Shown: positions 36,274 to 45,325, counted from the first letter of the stretch. The stretch: DNA of 64,000 nt from Kaistia adipata DSM 17808 (GCF_000423225.1 NZ_KE383991.1:62001-126000); one strand, 5' to 3'. Notes: generated by a model not told the origin, from the letters alone. Numbers and translations: made by a program.

Positions 36274-36945
36274 CTAGATTTCGTCCGTGGTACGTTCGCT
36301 GGAGCGAAGGATGCGCAAGCGCGAGCGCTGGGCCGACTGGATGTGCGCGCGCATCTCCAGCTCGGCGCGCTGGCCATCGCGGGCGACGATGGCGTCGAGC
36401 ACGCGAGCATGCTCCTCGACGGCGGAGTCGACGCGCGTGCCCTCCATCAGCGTGGTCGGCCCGAGGATCATCATCGTCTTCTGGAGCGCGTTGATCGCCG
36501 CTAGCAGGAAGCGGTTCTTCGCCGAATCCTGCAGCGTCATGTGGAACAGCCGGTTGATCTCGGCCGCCCGGGCGTGGTCGTCCGCCGTCCCCGCGAACTC
36601 GGCGTTGAGATCCTGCAGCTCGGCGATCTCCGCCTCGGACGCCGACCGCGCCGCCAGGCGGGCGGCCGTCCCCTCGAGCACGGCGCGCATCTCGTAGAGC
36701 TCCATGATCTCCGGATAGTCGAGACTGCGCACCACCGCGCCGAGGCGCGGCTGGTGCACGACAAGGCCATCCATCTCCAGCAGCCGGAGCGCCTCGCGAA
36801 CCGGCGTGCGCGAATGGCCGAGGCGCTCGCCGAGCTCGACCTCCCGGAGCCGGGTGCCGGGCGGCAGCTGGCCGAGCCGGATTTCCTCGAGAAGCCTGCG
36901 GTACACGACCTGGCCCTGGGTGACGTCTTCCTGCGCGTCTGCCAT
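36274..36945 (-). CDS. GntR family (FCD domain) transcriptional regulator, probable regulator of tcuAB
   Basis: A 223-residue regulator. The N-terminal GntR winged helix (VVYRRLLEEIRLGQLPPGTRLREVELGERLGHSRTPVREALRLLEMDGLV) is followed by an all-helical FCD effector domain with metal-binding-type residues (ELYEMRAVLEGTAARLAA, EINRLFHMTLQ, EEHARVLDAI). Start ATG 36945 has GGAGGAAGG upstream; the open frame extends another 78 codons without family similarity. First gene of the tcu operon. In Salmonella the tcu regulator is LysR-type (TcuR), so this GntR gene would be a non-orthologous replacement. Confidence 0.9.
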   Translation of the reverse strand: MADAQEDVTQGQVVYRRLLEEIRLGQLPPGTRLREVELGERLGHSRTPVREALRLLEMDGLVVHQPRLGAVVRSLDYPEIMELYEMRAVLEGTAARLAARSASEAEIAELQDLNAEFAGTADDHARAAEINRLFHMTLQDSAKNRFLLAAINALQKTMMILGPTTLMEGTRVDSAVEEHARVLDAIVARDGQRAELEMRAHIQSAQRSRLRILRSSERTTDEI

Positions 36946-36972
36946 GTGCCTTCCTCCAATGCATCCGAGTGA

Positions 36973-36987
36973 ATACATTTGGATACA
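36973..36987. promoter_or_regulatory. candidate GntR-type binding site upstream of the tcu operon
   Basis: ATACA-TTTGG-ATACA forms a direct repeat (TGTAT-CCAAA-TGTAT on the coding strand) 28 bases ahead of the GntR start, in an AT-rich patch. FCD-type GntR sites are usually short TGTAT/ATACA-containing elements. The evidence is the motif and position only. Confidence 0.4.
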
Positions 36988-37148
36988 ATATCGGTCAAGA
37001 CGCGTTTCAAGCGTTCCGGCGCGCGCGGACGACCGATCAAAAGGCAATGAAGACGACGACGGGAAGCAGCCGGGAACCGCCAGCGGCGCTGGCACGCCGG
37101 ACATCCCACCCAGAACGTTGCGGCGTCGCCACAGCCTCCGGATTTGTG

Positions 37149-38231
37149 ATGCCGGCTGTCGCCGGCGATGGCCCTGCAACTTTAGAATGTACCGAGGCTG
37201 TGCTAGCCATCGCAGCCCATTTCAATGCAGCCGGAGTCACCCTCGTGGCCCTACCGAGCGTTTCGATCGTCGTGGAGATGGAGAACATCAAGACGGTGGA
37301 ACCGGACCTGCTCGGTGTCGTCCTGGAGAGCCTGGCGGCACAATTGAAGCCGCATCTTGGAGCGCTGCCGAGGCCGCCTCAGATCATCTTCTCCTATCCC
37401 GGGCAGCCGGACGAACGGGAAGAGGTCCTGCACCGGATCCGGCGGGACGGGCCGGGCCTGGCAGCGATGGATCTCGATGCTGTCGGCACCCCTGATGGCC
37501 GCTACTACGAGATGAAGAACGCCGGCGCGGCGCGGGCGGACGGCGGCATTCTCATTTTCGTCGATTCCGACGTGGAGCTAGCCGACGGCTGGCTGGGGAA
37601 GTTGCTCGAACCTTTCAACGACGCGACGACCATGGCCGTGAGCGGCCACACGTTCCTGCGCCACGACAACTTCGCGTCACGGACCCTCGCCCTGATCTGG
37701 ATCTTCGCATTGGAGCGCGGTGACGACCGCGAGGCCGCACGGCGATCGATCAACGCGAACAATGCCGCTTTCCGCCTCGACTGGTTCCGAAGCGTCGGCG
37801 GCTTCCCCTACGATCCCGGCTTCAAGGTCTCCTGCGCCCTGCTCTATTACCGGCTGCGCCAGCAGGGCCTGGACTGCGTCCGGGCCGACGCGCGGGCTCG
37901 TCATGAACCGCTGCGCGGCTGGCGCTTCCTGCTCTGGCGGGCGGCCGTGACGGGACGCGACGCCGACAGGAAGTACCGCCTGATGAAATCGCCGTCGCGA
38001 GCGAGGCGGCTCCGGCACGCAGGCAGCCGGTGGGGCACGATGTTGTGGCGCTCGACCCGGCGCATCCTCGGCAAGCGGAAGATCGTCGGCCTCCCCCTCT
38101 GGCAGGTGCCGGCGGCGCTGCTGATGGGCTGGGGCTTCTATTCCATCGCCTTCGTGAACCAGGCCGCGAGTGCGATCGGTCTCTTCGGCAACGCCGTCGA
38201 GCACGTACCCGACTATGCCGAGGTTCACTGA
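37149..38231 (+). CDS. glycosyltransferase family 2-like protein
   Basis: About 360 residues with a GT-A nucleotide-sugar fold. The first strand is SVSIVVEMENIKTVEPDLLGVVLESLAAQL, and the metal-binding region is GGILIFVDSDVELADGWLGKLLEPF. NNAAFRLDWFRSVGGFPYDPGF and C-terminal basic and hydrophobic segments near RKIVGLPLWQVPAALLMGWGFYSIAF suggest membrane association. It probably adds a sugar to a cell-surface glycan. The start is uncertain: ATG 37149 has only a GGA upstream, while ATG 37047 and a codon at 36969 are also in frame. Its stop abuts the next glycosyltransferase start. Confidence 0.8.
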   Translation: MPAVAGDGPATLECTEAVLAIAAHFNAAGVTLVALPSVSIVVEMENIKTVEPDLLGVVLESLAAQLKPHLGALPRPPQIIFSYPGQPDEREEVLHRIRRDGPGLAAMDLDAVGTPDGRYYEMKNAGAARADGGILIFVDSDVELADGWLGKLLEPFNDATTMAVSGHTFLRHDNFASRTLALIWIFALERGDDREAARRSINANNAAFRLDWFRSVGGFPYDPGFKVSCALLYYRLRQQGLDCVRADARARHEPLRGWRFLLWRAAVTGRDADRKYRLMKSPSRARRLRHAGSRWGTMLWRSTRRILGKRKIVGLPLWQVPAALLMGWGFYSIAFVNQAASAIGLFGNAVEHVPDYAEVH

Positions 38232-39146
38232 ATGCCCGCCATTTCCGTGGTCATCCCGACCCATAATCGCTCGGGCTCCTTGCCGCGCGCGGTCGAGAGC
38301 GTGCTTGCGCAGACCATGGGCGATTTCGAGCTGATCATCGTCGATGATGGCTCCACCGACGGCACCGGGCGCTATCTGGCGACGATCGCGGATCCGCGCG
38401 CACGGGTGATCTGCTTCGCCGCCCGGCGCGGCGCCAATCCGGCTCGCAATGCCGGGATCGAGGCCGCGCGGGCCGGGATCGTCACCTTTCTCGATTCAGA
38501 CGACGCCTACCTGGCCAACCGGCTGGAGACGACGATCTCGATCCTCGACGCCAATCCGGGGATCGAGCTCGTGCTGAGCTCCTTCCTGACGATCGAGGGC
38601 AGGCGGCGCTCCGACTGCGTCAATCCCGGCTGTTTCGTCGACGCGGCCACGCTCGAGGAGGCGCTGGTCGCGCATTCCGTCTTCATCGCCGGCTCGGCGA
38701 TCACGGCGCGGACGGCGGCGCTCCGGCAGGCGGGCGGCTTTGATCCGGACGTCCGCCGCATGCAGGACCGCGACCTGCTGCTCCGCCTCGCCCGCTTCAC
38801 CGGCGCGGCGCTCAGCCCGACCGTCGACTGGCACAAATTCACCACCGTCGGCGCGATCTCCTATTCGAAGACGGGCTATTTGCAGTCGCTGGTGGAACTG
38901 ATCCGGCGCCATCCGGTGATGCTGGCGCGCTACCAGCCATTGGTCCGCTATCTGGTGGCGCGGCCGATCATCGCCGACCTGCTGCAGGGCGATCTGCTCA
39001 ACGCCTATCGGAACTGGCGCTACTGCCGCGCGGCCGACATGCTGCGCGAGCGCGGCATCCGCGCGCCCGCCGGCTATCTGGCCGGCAAGCGGGTCCGTCG
39101 CGCCATTCGCGCCCGCCTCGTCGCGGCGCCGGACCGGCCGGCCTAG
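38232..39146 (+). CDS. glycosyltransferase family 2
   Basis: A 304-residue GT2 enzyme. It has the opening ISVVIPTHNRSGSLPRAVESVLAQT, the nucleotide-binding FELIIVDDGSTDGT, the donor-binding GANPARNAGIEAARAGIVTFLDSDD (DSDD metal motif) and the acceptor helix VRRMQDRDLLLRLARF. The start ATG directly follows the TGA of the preceding glycosyltransferase with no gap, so the pair is translated together. Acceptor and product glycan are unknown. Confidence 0.93.
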   Translation: MPAISVVIPTHNRSGSLPRAVESVLAQTMGDFELIIVDDGSTDGTGRYLATIADPRARVICFAARRGANPARNAGIEAARAGIVTFLDSDDAYLANRLETTISILDANPGIELVLSSFLTIEGRRRSDCVNPGCFVDAATLEEALVAHSVFIAGSAITARTAALRQAGGFDPDVRRMQDRDLLLRLARFTGAALSPTVDWHKFTTVGAISYSKTGYLQSLVELIRRHPVMLARYQPLVRYLVARPIIADLLQGDLLNAYRNWRYCRAADMLRERGIRAPAGYLAGKRVRRAIRARLVAAPDRPA

Positions 39147-39209
39147 AGCCGTTCATCGTTTCATCGAGACGCCGAACGCGAACCGGCATCCGCTTCGCTC
39201 CTGACAGTT

Positions 39210-39668
39210 CTAGTCCGTCCGGGCCTGCGCCAGCGCCGCGCGCTCGGCCGCCGGCAGCGCCATCACCGCTTCGAAGGTGCGGGACTGGATCTGCTCCTGC
39301 ATGGCGCCGACCTCGAGGCGGATGTCGCGCAGATGCGCGTCGATCGCCGCCTTGTCGGGCGTCGGCGCCGCCACCAGCGTGTTGAGTTCGGAGCGGAGCG
39401 TCTTCAACCGATCGAGCCGCGCCACGATGTCGGGCCGCAGCGTCGCCAGTTGCCCCTCGATCTGCTTCACGGCATCCGGTGACAGCCTGTCCTTCAGCCA
39501 GCGCAGCTCCGTGCGGATGATGCGCGGTTCCTTGTCGCCGCCGCCGTGGCGGAAGCGGATCATGTCGGTCACGCTCGCGCCGATGAAGAAGGCATTGACG
39601 CCGAGCGAGACGACCAGGAGGCCCCAGAGCAAGGCGCGCCGGGTGCTGGGAGCAATCGACAACGCCAT
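39210..39668 (-). CDS. periplasmic heavy-metal-sensor-like protein (Metal_resist/Spy-CnrX type)
   Basis: A 152-residue protein. An N-terminal membrane anchor spans about residues 11-33 (RALLWGLLVVSLGVNAFFIGASV), and the periplasmic part is helical (LRWLKDRLSPDAVKQIEGQLATLRPDIVARLDRLKTLRSELNTL). This fold is shared by CnrX, ZraP and Spy. The only histidines are His41 and His112, with Met123 nearby, so metal binding is possible but fewer ligands are visible than in CnrX. The start overlaps the upstream stop (TGATG). Third gene of an ECF sigma unit, presumably its signal sensor. Confidence 0.85.
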   Translation of the reverse strand: MALSIAPSTRRALLWGLLVVSLGVNAFFIGASVTDMIRFRHGGGDKEPRIIRTELRWLKDRLSPDAVKQIEGQLATLRPDIVARLDRLKTLRSELNTLVAAPTPDKAAIDAHLRDIRLEVGAMQEQIQSRTFEAVMALPAAERAALAQARTD

Positions 39669-40126
39669 CAGAAATCCACCTCCGACGGCCCGAAAACCAG
39701 CGTGTCCAGCTGCACCACCTCGATCCTCGGCTCGGCGCGATACTCCGGCACGAAATCGGCGAAGACGCTGCCGAGCGCGGCCGCCACCACCATCACGGCG
39801 GCGAGCGCCGCGAGGCGGCGGCGCCAATGCACCACCTTCGTGCCCGTCGCCTCGAGCAGCTTGCGGGTGATGCGCTCGACGGAACCATTCTCGGCGATGC
39901 GCCGGTCGAGCAACGCCGCGGCGCGCTTCAGCCGTTCGGCCTCCGCGACGGTCTTGTCGCGATAGGCGCGGAAATCGCGGTCGGCCAGCAGCGCCTCGCG
40001 CGCCCGCCGCGCCAGGACCGGATCCGGCCAGCGGCCGGGGTCGGCGCCCCAGCGGTCGATTGCGTCGTGCAGATTGGCCGGACCGCTGACCAGTTCGGTA
40101 TGCCGGTCGCCCATGGTCTTGCTCAT
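39668..40126 (-). CDS. probable membrane anti-sigma factor of the RND-linked ECF sigma
   Basis: A 152-residue protein. The soluble N-terminal ~100 residues (LHDAIDRWGADPGRWPDPVLARRAREALLADRDFRAYRD) are followed by one membrane span near 104-121 (LAALAAVMVVAAALGSVF) and a short periplasmic tail. There is no zinc-binding HxxxCxxC motif. Position decides the call: it overlaps the sigma gene end by 4 bases and the periplasmic sensor gene start by 1 base, the place of an anti-sigma factor. Function is inferred from context. Confidence 0.75.
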   Translation of the reverse strand: MSKTMGDRHTELVSGPANLHDAIDRWGADPGRWPDPVLARRAREALLADRDFRAYRDKTVAEAERLKRAAALLDRRIAENGSVERITRKLLEATGTKVVHWRRRLAALAAVMVVAAALGSVFADFVPEYRAEPRIEVVQLDTLVFGPSEVDF

Positions 40127-40869
40127 GTCCGCCTTCCTTCCCGCTGCCCCTCGACGTCCCTGCCGGTCAGGAGGGCGCGCAAACGGCGCCGCGCCCGTGC
40201 CAGCAATGATTCATAGGCGTGTTCGCCGATCCCCATGATGTCCGCCGCCTCGGCCTGCCCCAGCTCCTGGAAATGGGCGAGCACGATCACCGCGCGCTGG
40301 CGCTCCGACAATTTGTCGAGCGCGGCCTGGACGACGCGGCCGTCGTCCTTCTGCGCCAGCTGGCGCTCCGGCGTCGGGCCGTCGTCCTCGAGGACGTCGT
40401 CGAGCCCGTCAATGTCGACATGCGGCCGTCGCCGGCGCAGCCGATCGATCGCGATCCGGTAGGCGACCTGGTGCAGGAACGTGCCGATGCGGGCCTGCGG
40501 CTCCCAGCTTTCGGCCTGCTTCCAGAGCCGCAGCAGCGCCTCCTGGACGACCTCCTCGGCCTCCGACAGGTCGGAGAGGATCGAGGCGGCGAAACGCGTC
40601 AGCTTCGGCGCCTCGGCCGCGATCAGCCGCGCGAACGCGCCATCCTCGCCGTCCGCCACCGCTCGCATGAGCGCGTGGTCGGCGCGGATCGCGTCGCCGT
40701 CGTGCGGATCGTCCAAACCAGCCAATGCCTGCGCCCGACCTTTCCATGCATCGAGCCCGGCCGCCTCGCCGGCTCGCCCTCCCGCGATCAGACGATAGCG
40801 CATCGGCGCCGCCGTGACAGCCGGCCGACCCTGCTCATCCTGCCGCAGTCGGGATCCGGGAAAGGCCAC
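40123..40869 (-). CDS. ECF RNA polymerase sigma factor
   Basis: Up to 248 residues. Sigma region 2 is ALMRAVADGEDGAFARLIAAEAPKLTRFAASILSDLSEAEEVVQEALLRLWKQAESWEP. Region 4 is LDKLSERQRAVIVLAHFQELGQAEAADIMGIGEHAYESLLARARRRLRALL. The N-terminal ~60 residues are long for an ECF sigma. The GTG at 40869 has GGGGGG three bases upstream; ATG 40803 is an alternative. It starts 8 bases after the RND permease stop, so it is the third gene of the efflux operon. It probably autoactivates that operon. Confidence 0.9.
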   Translation of the reverse strand: MAFPGSRLRQDEQGRPAVTAAPMRYRLIAGGRAGEAAGLDAWKGRAQALAGLDDPHDGDAIRADHALMRAVADGEDGAFARLIAAEAPKLTRFAASILSDLSEAEEVVQEALLRLWKQAESWEPQARIGTFLHQVAYRIAIDRLRRRRPHVDIDGLDDVLEDDGPTPERQLAQKDDGRVVQAALDKLSERQRAVIVLAHFQELGQAEAADIMGIGEHAYESLLARARRRLRALLTGRDVEGQREGRRT

Positions 40870-40877
40870 GATCCCCC

Positions 40878-43800
40878 CTATTCCGCCGCGATCGCGATCG
40901 GCGCCGGCACGCGGGCCGGAACCGGTTCGTCCTTGCGCCGCGCGGCCTCCTTCGCCTCGACTTCGGCGAGCTCGCGCGCCAGCCTCTCCTCCTCGGCGAC
41001 GCGCGGCTTGGAGAAGCCGGCGAGCAGCAGGAAGGCGACGGGCGTCAGGAAGAGCGTCGCCAGCGCCGAGACGCCGAGGCCGCCGACCATGATCCAGCCG
41101 AGCGCCGCGCGGGCCTCCGAGCCGGCGCCACCGGTCAGGATCAGCGGCAGGCCGCCCAGAACCGTCGCGATCATCGTCATCAGCACCGGGCGCAGGCGGA
41201 TCAGGCAGGCGTCGCGGATCGCGTCGCGCACCGAAAGCCCCTCGTCGCGGAGCTGGTTGGCGAATTCCACGATCAGGATGCCGTTCTTCGCCATCAGGCC
41301 GACCAGCATGACGAGGCCGATCTGGCTGTAGATGTTGATCGAGCCGCCCGAGAGCAGGATCGCGTAGACGCCGGAGGCGATGCCGAACGGCACCGTGGTG
41401 AACAGGATGACGGCCGAGACGAAGCTCTCGAACTGCGCCGCCAGCACCAGGAGAATGATGATGATGGCGAAGATGAAGGTCTGCAGGATGCCGCTCGAGG
41501 TTTCCGACAACGTCTTCGCCTCGCCCGTCAGCACGATGTTCATGCCGGCGGGCAGGTCCTTCGCCGCCGCCTCGTCGAGGATCGTCATGGCCGAGCCGAG
41601 GTCGACGCCGGGCGCGAGCGTCGCCGTGATCGGCACGGCGCGACGCAGCGACTGGCGGGCCAGCGTCGGCGAGGTCGCGCCCTCGCTGACCGAGATCACC
41701 GAGGAGAGCGGCACCATGGCGCCGCTCGCCGTGCGGACCTGGACGTTCATCAGGTCGTTCGGCGTGACGATCATGCCGTCGGGCGCCAGCGCCGTGATGT
41801 CGATCTTGTCGTCGTCGATGTAGAAATTGCCCATGTCGGCGCCGGCGAGCAGCGTCGAGACGATGGTGCCGATATCGGAAACCGAGACGCCGAGATCGGC
41901 GGCCTTGTCGCGGTCGATGTCGACCGAGAGCTGCGGCTGGTTGAGGTCGTAGTTGAGCTGGACGTTCGAGAAGGCCGGGTTGGCGCCGAGCGTGTTGATC
42001 AGCTGCTGGGCGGCCTTGGTGATGCCGTCATATTCGACACCGGTCACGGCGAAGGTCAGACCCTGGCCGCCGCCGCGGATGCCGAGGCTGTTGCCCTGGC
42101 GCAGGTTGATGACGGCGCCGGGAATCGAGCGCAGCTTCTGGCCGATCTCGGCGCTGATCTCTGCCTGGCTGCGGCTGCGCTCGCCCCAGGGCGCCAGCGT
42201 CACGAACATGAAGCCATTGCTCGGGCTGCCGAAATTGCCGGCCACGGAGAAGATGTTGGTCGCCTCGCCGGATTTCAGCAGCGGCTCGACGACGCGGGTG
42301 ACGAGCTGCATCTGGCCCTGGGTGTAGTCGACGGTCGCCCCCTGCGGCGCGTTCATCGCGATCATCACGGCGCCGCGGTCCTCCTGCGGGGTGAGCTGCT
42401 GCGGCAGCGTCTCGTAGGCGAGTACCGCGCCGCCGGCGAAGACCAGGCTGATCAGGATGATGACGAGCGGCGCCTTGAGCGAGAAGTCGAGCACCCGCTC
42501 ATACAGGCGATGGCCATAGGTGCCGACGGCATCGAGCCCGCGCTTGAGCAGGTTGGGACGCTTGCCGGGCTCCTGCGCCTTGGTGTCGAGGATGCGCGAG
42601 GCCAGCATCGGCGCCAGCGTCAGCGCGACGAAGGCCGAGAGCGCCACGGCGAAGGCGAGCACGAAGCCGAATTCCGAGAACAGGCGGCCGGCCGTGCCCT
42701 TGAAGAACGAGATCGGGATGAACACGGCGGCGAGCGTCGCCGTCGTCGAGATAACGGCGAAGAACACTTGCCTTGCGCCGAGCACGGCGGCGGCGCGAGC
42801 GCCCATGCCCTCGGCGCGGCGGCGGCTGATATTCTCGAGCACGACGATGGCATCGTCGACGACGAGGCCGGTGGCCAGCACCAGCGCCAGCAGCGTCAGG
42901 ATGTTGAGCGAGAAGCCCATCATGTACATCGCCGCGATCGTGCCGAGCAGCGAAACCGGGACGGTCACGGCCGGGATCAGCGTGGCGCGCAGCGAGCTCA
43001 GGAACAGGTAGATGACGCCGATGACGATGACCACGGCGAGCAGCAGGCTGCGCTCGACCTCCTCGAAGGAGCCGGCGATGAAGTCGGCGTCGTCGGAGGT
43101 GATGCGGATCGAGACATCCTTCGGCAGCGTCGTCTCGAGCTCCTTCACGGCGGCGCGCACGGCGCTGGAGATGGCGAGCGTGTTGGAGCTCGCCTGGCGC
43201 ACGATGCCGATGCCGACGCCGGTGCGGCCATTGACCTGCAAGCTCGAGGATTTGGCGGCGGGACCGAACACGACGTCGGCGACGTCGCCCACCCGCGTGT
43301 CGCCCTTGATGCGGATCGCCTTGACGTCGTCGGCGCTCTTCACGCTGGCGTCGGCGCGCACGAACATGTTGCGGTTCGTGTCCTTGAGATTGCCGGCCGG
43401 CACGTCGAGCGCGACCGTGTCGAGCGCCGTCTTCAGGTCGGCGACCGTCAGCCCGTAGGCGGCGAGCCGCATCGGGTCGATATAGATCGAGATGTTGGGC
43501 GAGCGGTCGCCGTTGATCTGCACGTCGGCGACGCCGTCAACTGCCTTCAGCCGGTCGACGATCACGTCGTTCACCAGCTTGGTCAGGTCCTCGATCTTCG
43601 TCGTCGGCGAGGTGATGGCGAGGCGCATGATGGCGTCGCCATTGGTGTCGGCCTTGGCGATCGTCGGCGGATCGGCGTCGTCGGGCAGGTTGCGCTGCGC
43701 GTTGCCGACCGCGTCGCGCAGATCGTTGGCGGCGACGTTGATGTCGGTCGAATCGGAGAACTGCACCGTGACGCGGCTGCGGCCGCTGGTCGATTGCGAG

Positions 43801-44144
43801 GAGATGTCGGTCCAGCCGGTGACGCCGGCGGCCGCCTTCTCGATGACGCTGGTGATCTCCTTGTCCATCGTGTCCGGCGTGGCGCCGGTATAGGTCGTCG
43901 TGATGGTGACGACCGGCTGGTCGATGTTCGGCAGTTCGCGGATCTCGACGCCGCCATAGGCCGCGAGACCGGCGACGACGATCAAGAGGTTCATCACGAT
44001 CGCCAGCACCGGCCGGCGCACGGAGAGCGCCGAGATGCCGCCGGGAACCGTGCCGGCCTTCGGCATCGGGTCATGCGCCATGTCGTGCTCGGGAGCGGCG
44101 CCGGCGGGGCGCGGATCGGGCGTATCGGAACCGTCGACGCGCAT
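40878..44144 (-). CDS. RND family efflux transporter permease (HAE-1 type)
   Basis: A 1088-residue inner-membrane trimeric pump with two large periplasmic loops and twelve spans. The proton-relay aspartates lie in LALVLATGLVVDDAIVVLENISRRRAEGM. TM11 has VGLMAKNGILIVEFANQLRDEG. The PCl region includes QLTPQEDRGAVMIAMNAPQGATVDYTQGQM. The N-terminus has a roughly 30-residue hydrophilic extension before the usual start and a charged C-terminal tail. ATG 44144 is preceded by AAGGGAAG. It works with the adaptor gene two bases upstream. No outer-membrane channel gene is in the operon. Confidence 0.94.
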   Translation of the reverse strand: MRVDGSDTPDPRPAGAAPEHDMAHDPMPKAGTVPGGISALSVRRPVLAIVMNLLIVVAGLAAYGGVEIRELPNIDQPVVTITTTYTGATPDTMDKEITSVIEKAAAGVTGWTDISSQSTSGRSRVTVQFSDSTDINVAANDLRDAVGNAQRNLPDDADPPTIAKADTNGDAIMRLAITSPTTKIEDLTKLVNDVIVDRLKAVDGVADVQINGDRSPNISIYIDPMRLAAYGLTVADLKTALDTVALDVPAGNLKDTNRNMFVRADASVKSADDVKAIRIKGDTRVGDVADVVFGPAAKSSSLQVNGRTGVGIGIVRQASSNTLAISSAVRAAVKELETTLPKDVSIRITSDDADFIAGSFEEVERSLLLAVVIVIGVIYLFLSSLRATLIPAVTVPVSLLGTIAAMYMMGFSLNILTLLALVLATGLVVDDAIVVLENISRRRAEGMGARAAAVLGARQVFFAVISTTATLAAVFIPISFFKGTAGRLFSEFGFVLAFAVALSAFVALTLAPMLASRILDTKAQEPGKRPNLLKRGLDAVGTYGHRLYERVLDFSLKAPLVIILISLVFAGGAVLAYETLPQQLTPQEDRGAVMIAMNAPQGATVDYTQGQMQLVTRVVEPLLKSGEATNIFSVAGNFGSPSNGFMFVTLAPWGERSRSQAEISAEIGQKLRSIPGAVINLRQGNSLGIRGGGQGLTFAVTGVEYDGITKAAQQLINTLGANPAFSNVQLNYDLNQPQLSVDIDRDKAADLGVSVSDIGTIVSTLLAGADMGNFYIDDDKIDITALAPDGMIVTPNDLMNVQVRTASGAMVPLSSVISVSEGATSPTLARQSLRRAVPITATLAPGVDLGSAMTILDEAAAKDLPAGMNIVLTGEAKTLSETSSGILQTFIFAIIIILLVLAAQFESFVSAVILFTTVPFGIASGVYAILLSGGSINIYSQIGLVMLVGLMAKNGILIVEFANQLRDEGLSVRDAIRDACLIRLRPVLMTMIATVLGGLPLILTGGAGSEARAALGWIMVGGLGVSALATLFLTPVAFLLLAGFSKPRVAEEERLARELAEVEAKEAARRKDEPVPARVPAPIAIAAE

Positions 44145-44146
44145 CG

Positions 44147-45325
44147 TCAGCTTCCCTTCGCAGCAGCGGCCGGCGCGGCGCCGGCCTGGCCGGGCTTGCC
44201 GCCCTCGGCCTCGGCACGGGTGGTCTGGTCGGCGCCGAGCTCGGCGACCTTGGCGCCGTCGCGCAGCCGCTGCAGGCCCTCGACGACGACCCGGTCGCCC
44301 TTCTCCAGCCCGTCGCCCGAGACCAGCACCTGGCCGCTCTGGCGTTCCAGCACCTTGATCGGCACGCGCTTCGCGGTGTCGGCGTCGACGACCCAGATAT
44401 AGGAGCCGTTGCGGTCCCACTGGATCGAGAGCGCCGGGATCGCCAGCCTCTCCTCGCCGCCGAAGCTCAGCGTGACAACCACCGACATGCCCGGCTTGAC
44501 GCCGACGGCGTTCGCCTCCGCCGCGTCGAGCGACGCCTCGACCTTCAGGGTGCGCGCGGCCGGATCGACGCGCGTATCGATCGAGGTCACCTGGCCGGAA
44601 ATGCGGGCGTCGGGCTTGCTCGCGGCGACCGCCGTGACCGGCAGCCCCTCGGCCAGGCGGCCGGAATAGCGTTCGGGCACGGGGAAGCTCACCAGCAGCG
44701 TCGAGACGTCATCGAGCGTCGCCACGATCGTCGAGGAGGTGACGAAATCGCCGACCGAGATGTCGGTCAGGCCGACGACGCCCTCGAAGGGTGCCGTGAT
44801 CGTGCGGCGGTCGAGCGCGATCTGCGCGCTCAACACGGCGATCTGAGCCTTGCGCTCGACCGACTGCGCATCCTCCAGCGCGGAAACCGCGATGTTGCGG
44901 CTGCTGGCCAGCTTCTGCGCCCGGTCCAGCGCCGCCTTCGCGTCCTTGAGCGCGACATTGGCGAGGTCGAGCGCGACACGCTGGTCGGAATCGTCGAGAC
45001 ACACCAGCGGCTGGTCCTTGGCGACCTTGTCGCCCGCCTTGAACAGCACCTCGGTGACGATGGCCGAGACCTGCGGGTAGACATTGACCGAGCGCGGCAC
45101 CTTGACCGTGCCGACGGAGCGGACCTGGTCATTCTCGGCGACCGTCGTCACCGCGTCGGTGACGACATAGGTCGGACCGAAGCGCATCGGCCCGCCGCCT
45201 CCCCCGCCCTGTCGCGCGGTCGTGGCGCCATCGGCGGCCGATTCGCGGTTCTGGTGGTAGTACCAGCCGCCGGCCGCCAGAACGACGACGACGAGACAAA
45301 GCAGAAACTGTTTCCAAAGCGCCAT
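44147..45325 (-). CDS. RND efflux periplasmic adaptor subunit (membrane fusion protein)
   Basis: A 392-residue MFP with an N-terminal anchor (FLLCLVVVVLAAGGWYY) and a Gly-rich linker. The split lipoyl domain (VYPQVSAIVTEVLFKAGDKVAKDQPLVCLDD and RRTITAPFEGVVGLTDISVGDFV) flanks an alpha-helical hairpin; beta-barrel and membrane-proximal domains follow. The C-terminal tail is Ala/Lys-rich. ATG 45325 was chosen; an in-frame TTG two codons earlier is possible. First gene of the five-gene efflux/sigma operon. Confidence 0.93.
   Translation of the reverse strand: MALWKQFLLCLVVVVLAAGGWYYHQNRESAADGATTARQGGGGGGPMRFGPTYVVTDAVTTVAENDQVRSVGTVKVPRSVNVYPQVSAIVTEVLFKAGDKVAKDQPLVCLDDSDQRVALDLANVALKDAKAALDRAQKLASSRNIAVSALEDAQSVERKAQIAVLSAQIALDRRTITAPFEGVVGLTDISVGDFVTSSTIVATLDDVSTLLVSFPVPERYSGRLAEGLPVTAVAASKPDARISGQVTSIDTRVDPAARTLKVEASLDAAEANAVGVKPGMSVVVTLSFGGEERLAIPALSIQWDRNGSYIWVVDADTAKRVPIKVLERQSGQVLVSGDGLEKGDRVVVEGLQRLRDGAKVAELGADQTTRAEAEGGKPGQAGAAPAAAAKGS

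Noticed and set aside
40123-40869. idea that the long N-terminus of the second ECF sigma is an added domain
   Set aside because: The first ~60 residues have no recognisable fold and an internal ATG at 40803 could be the true start, so no domain claim is justified.
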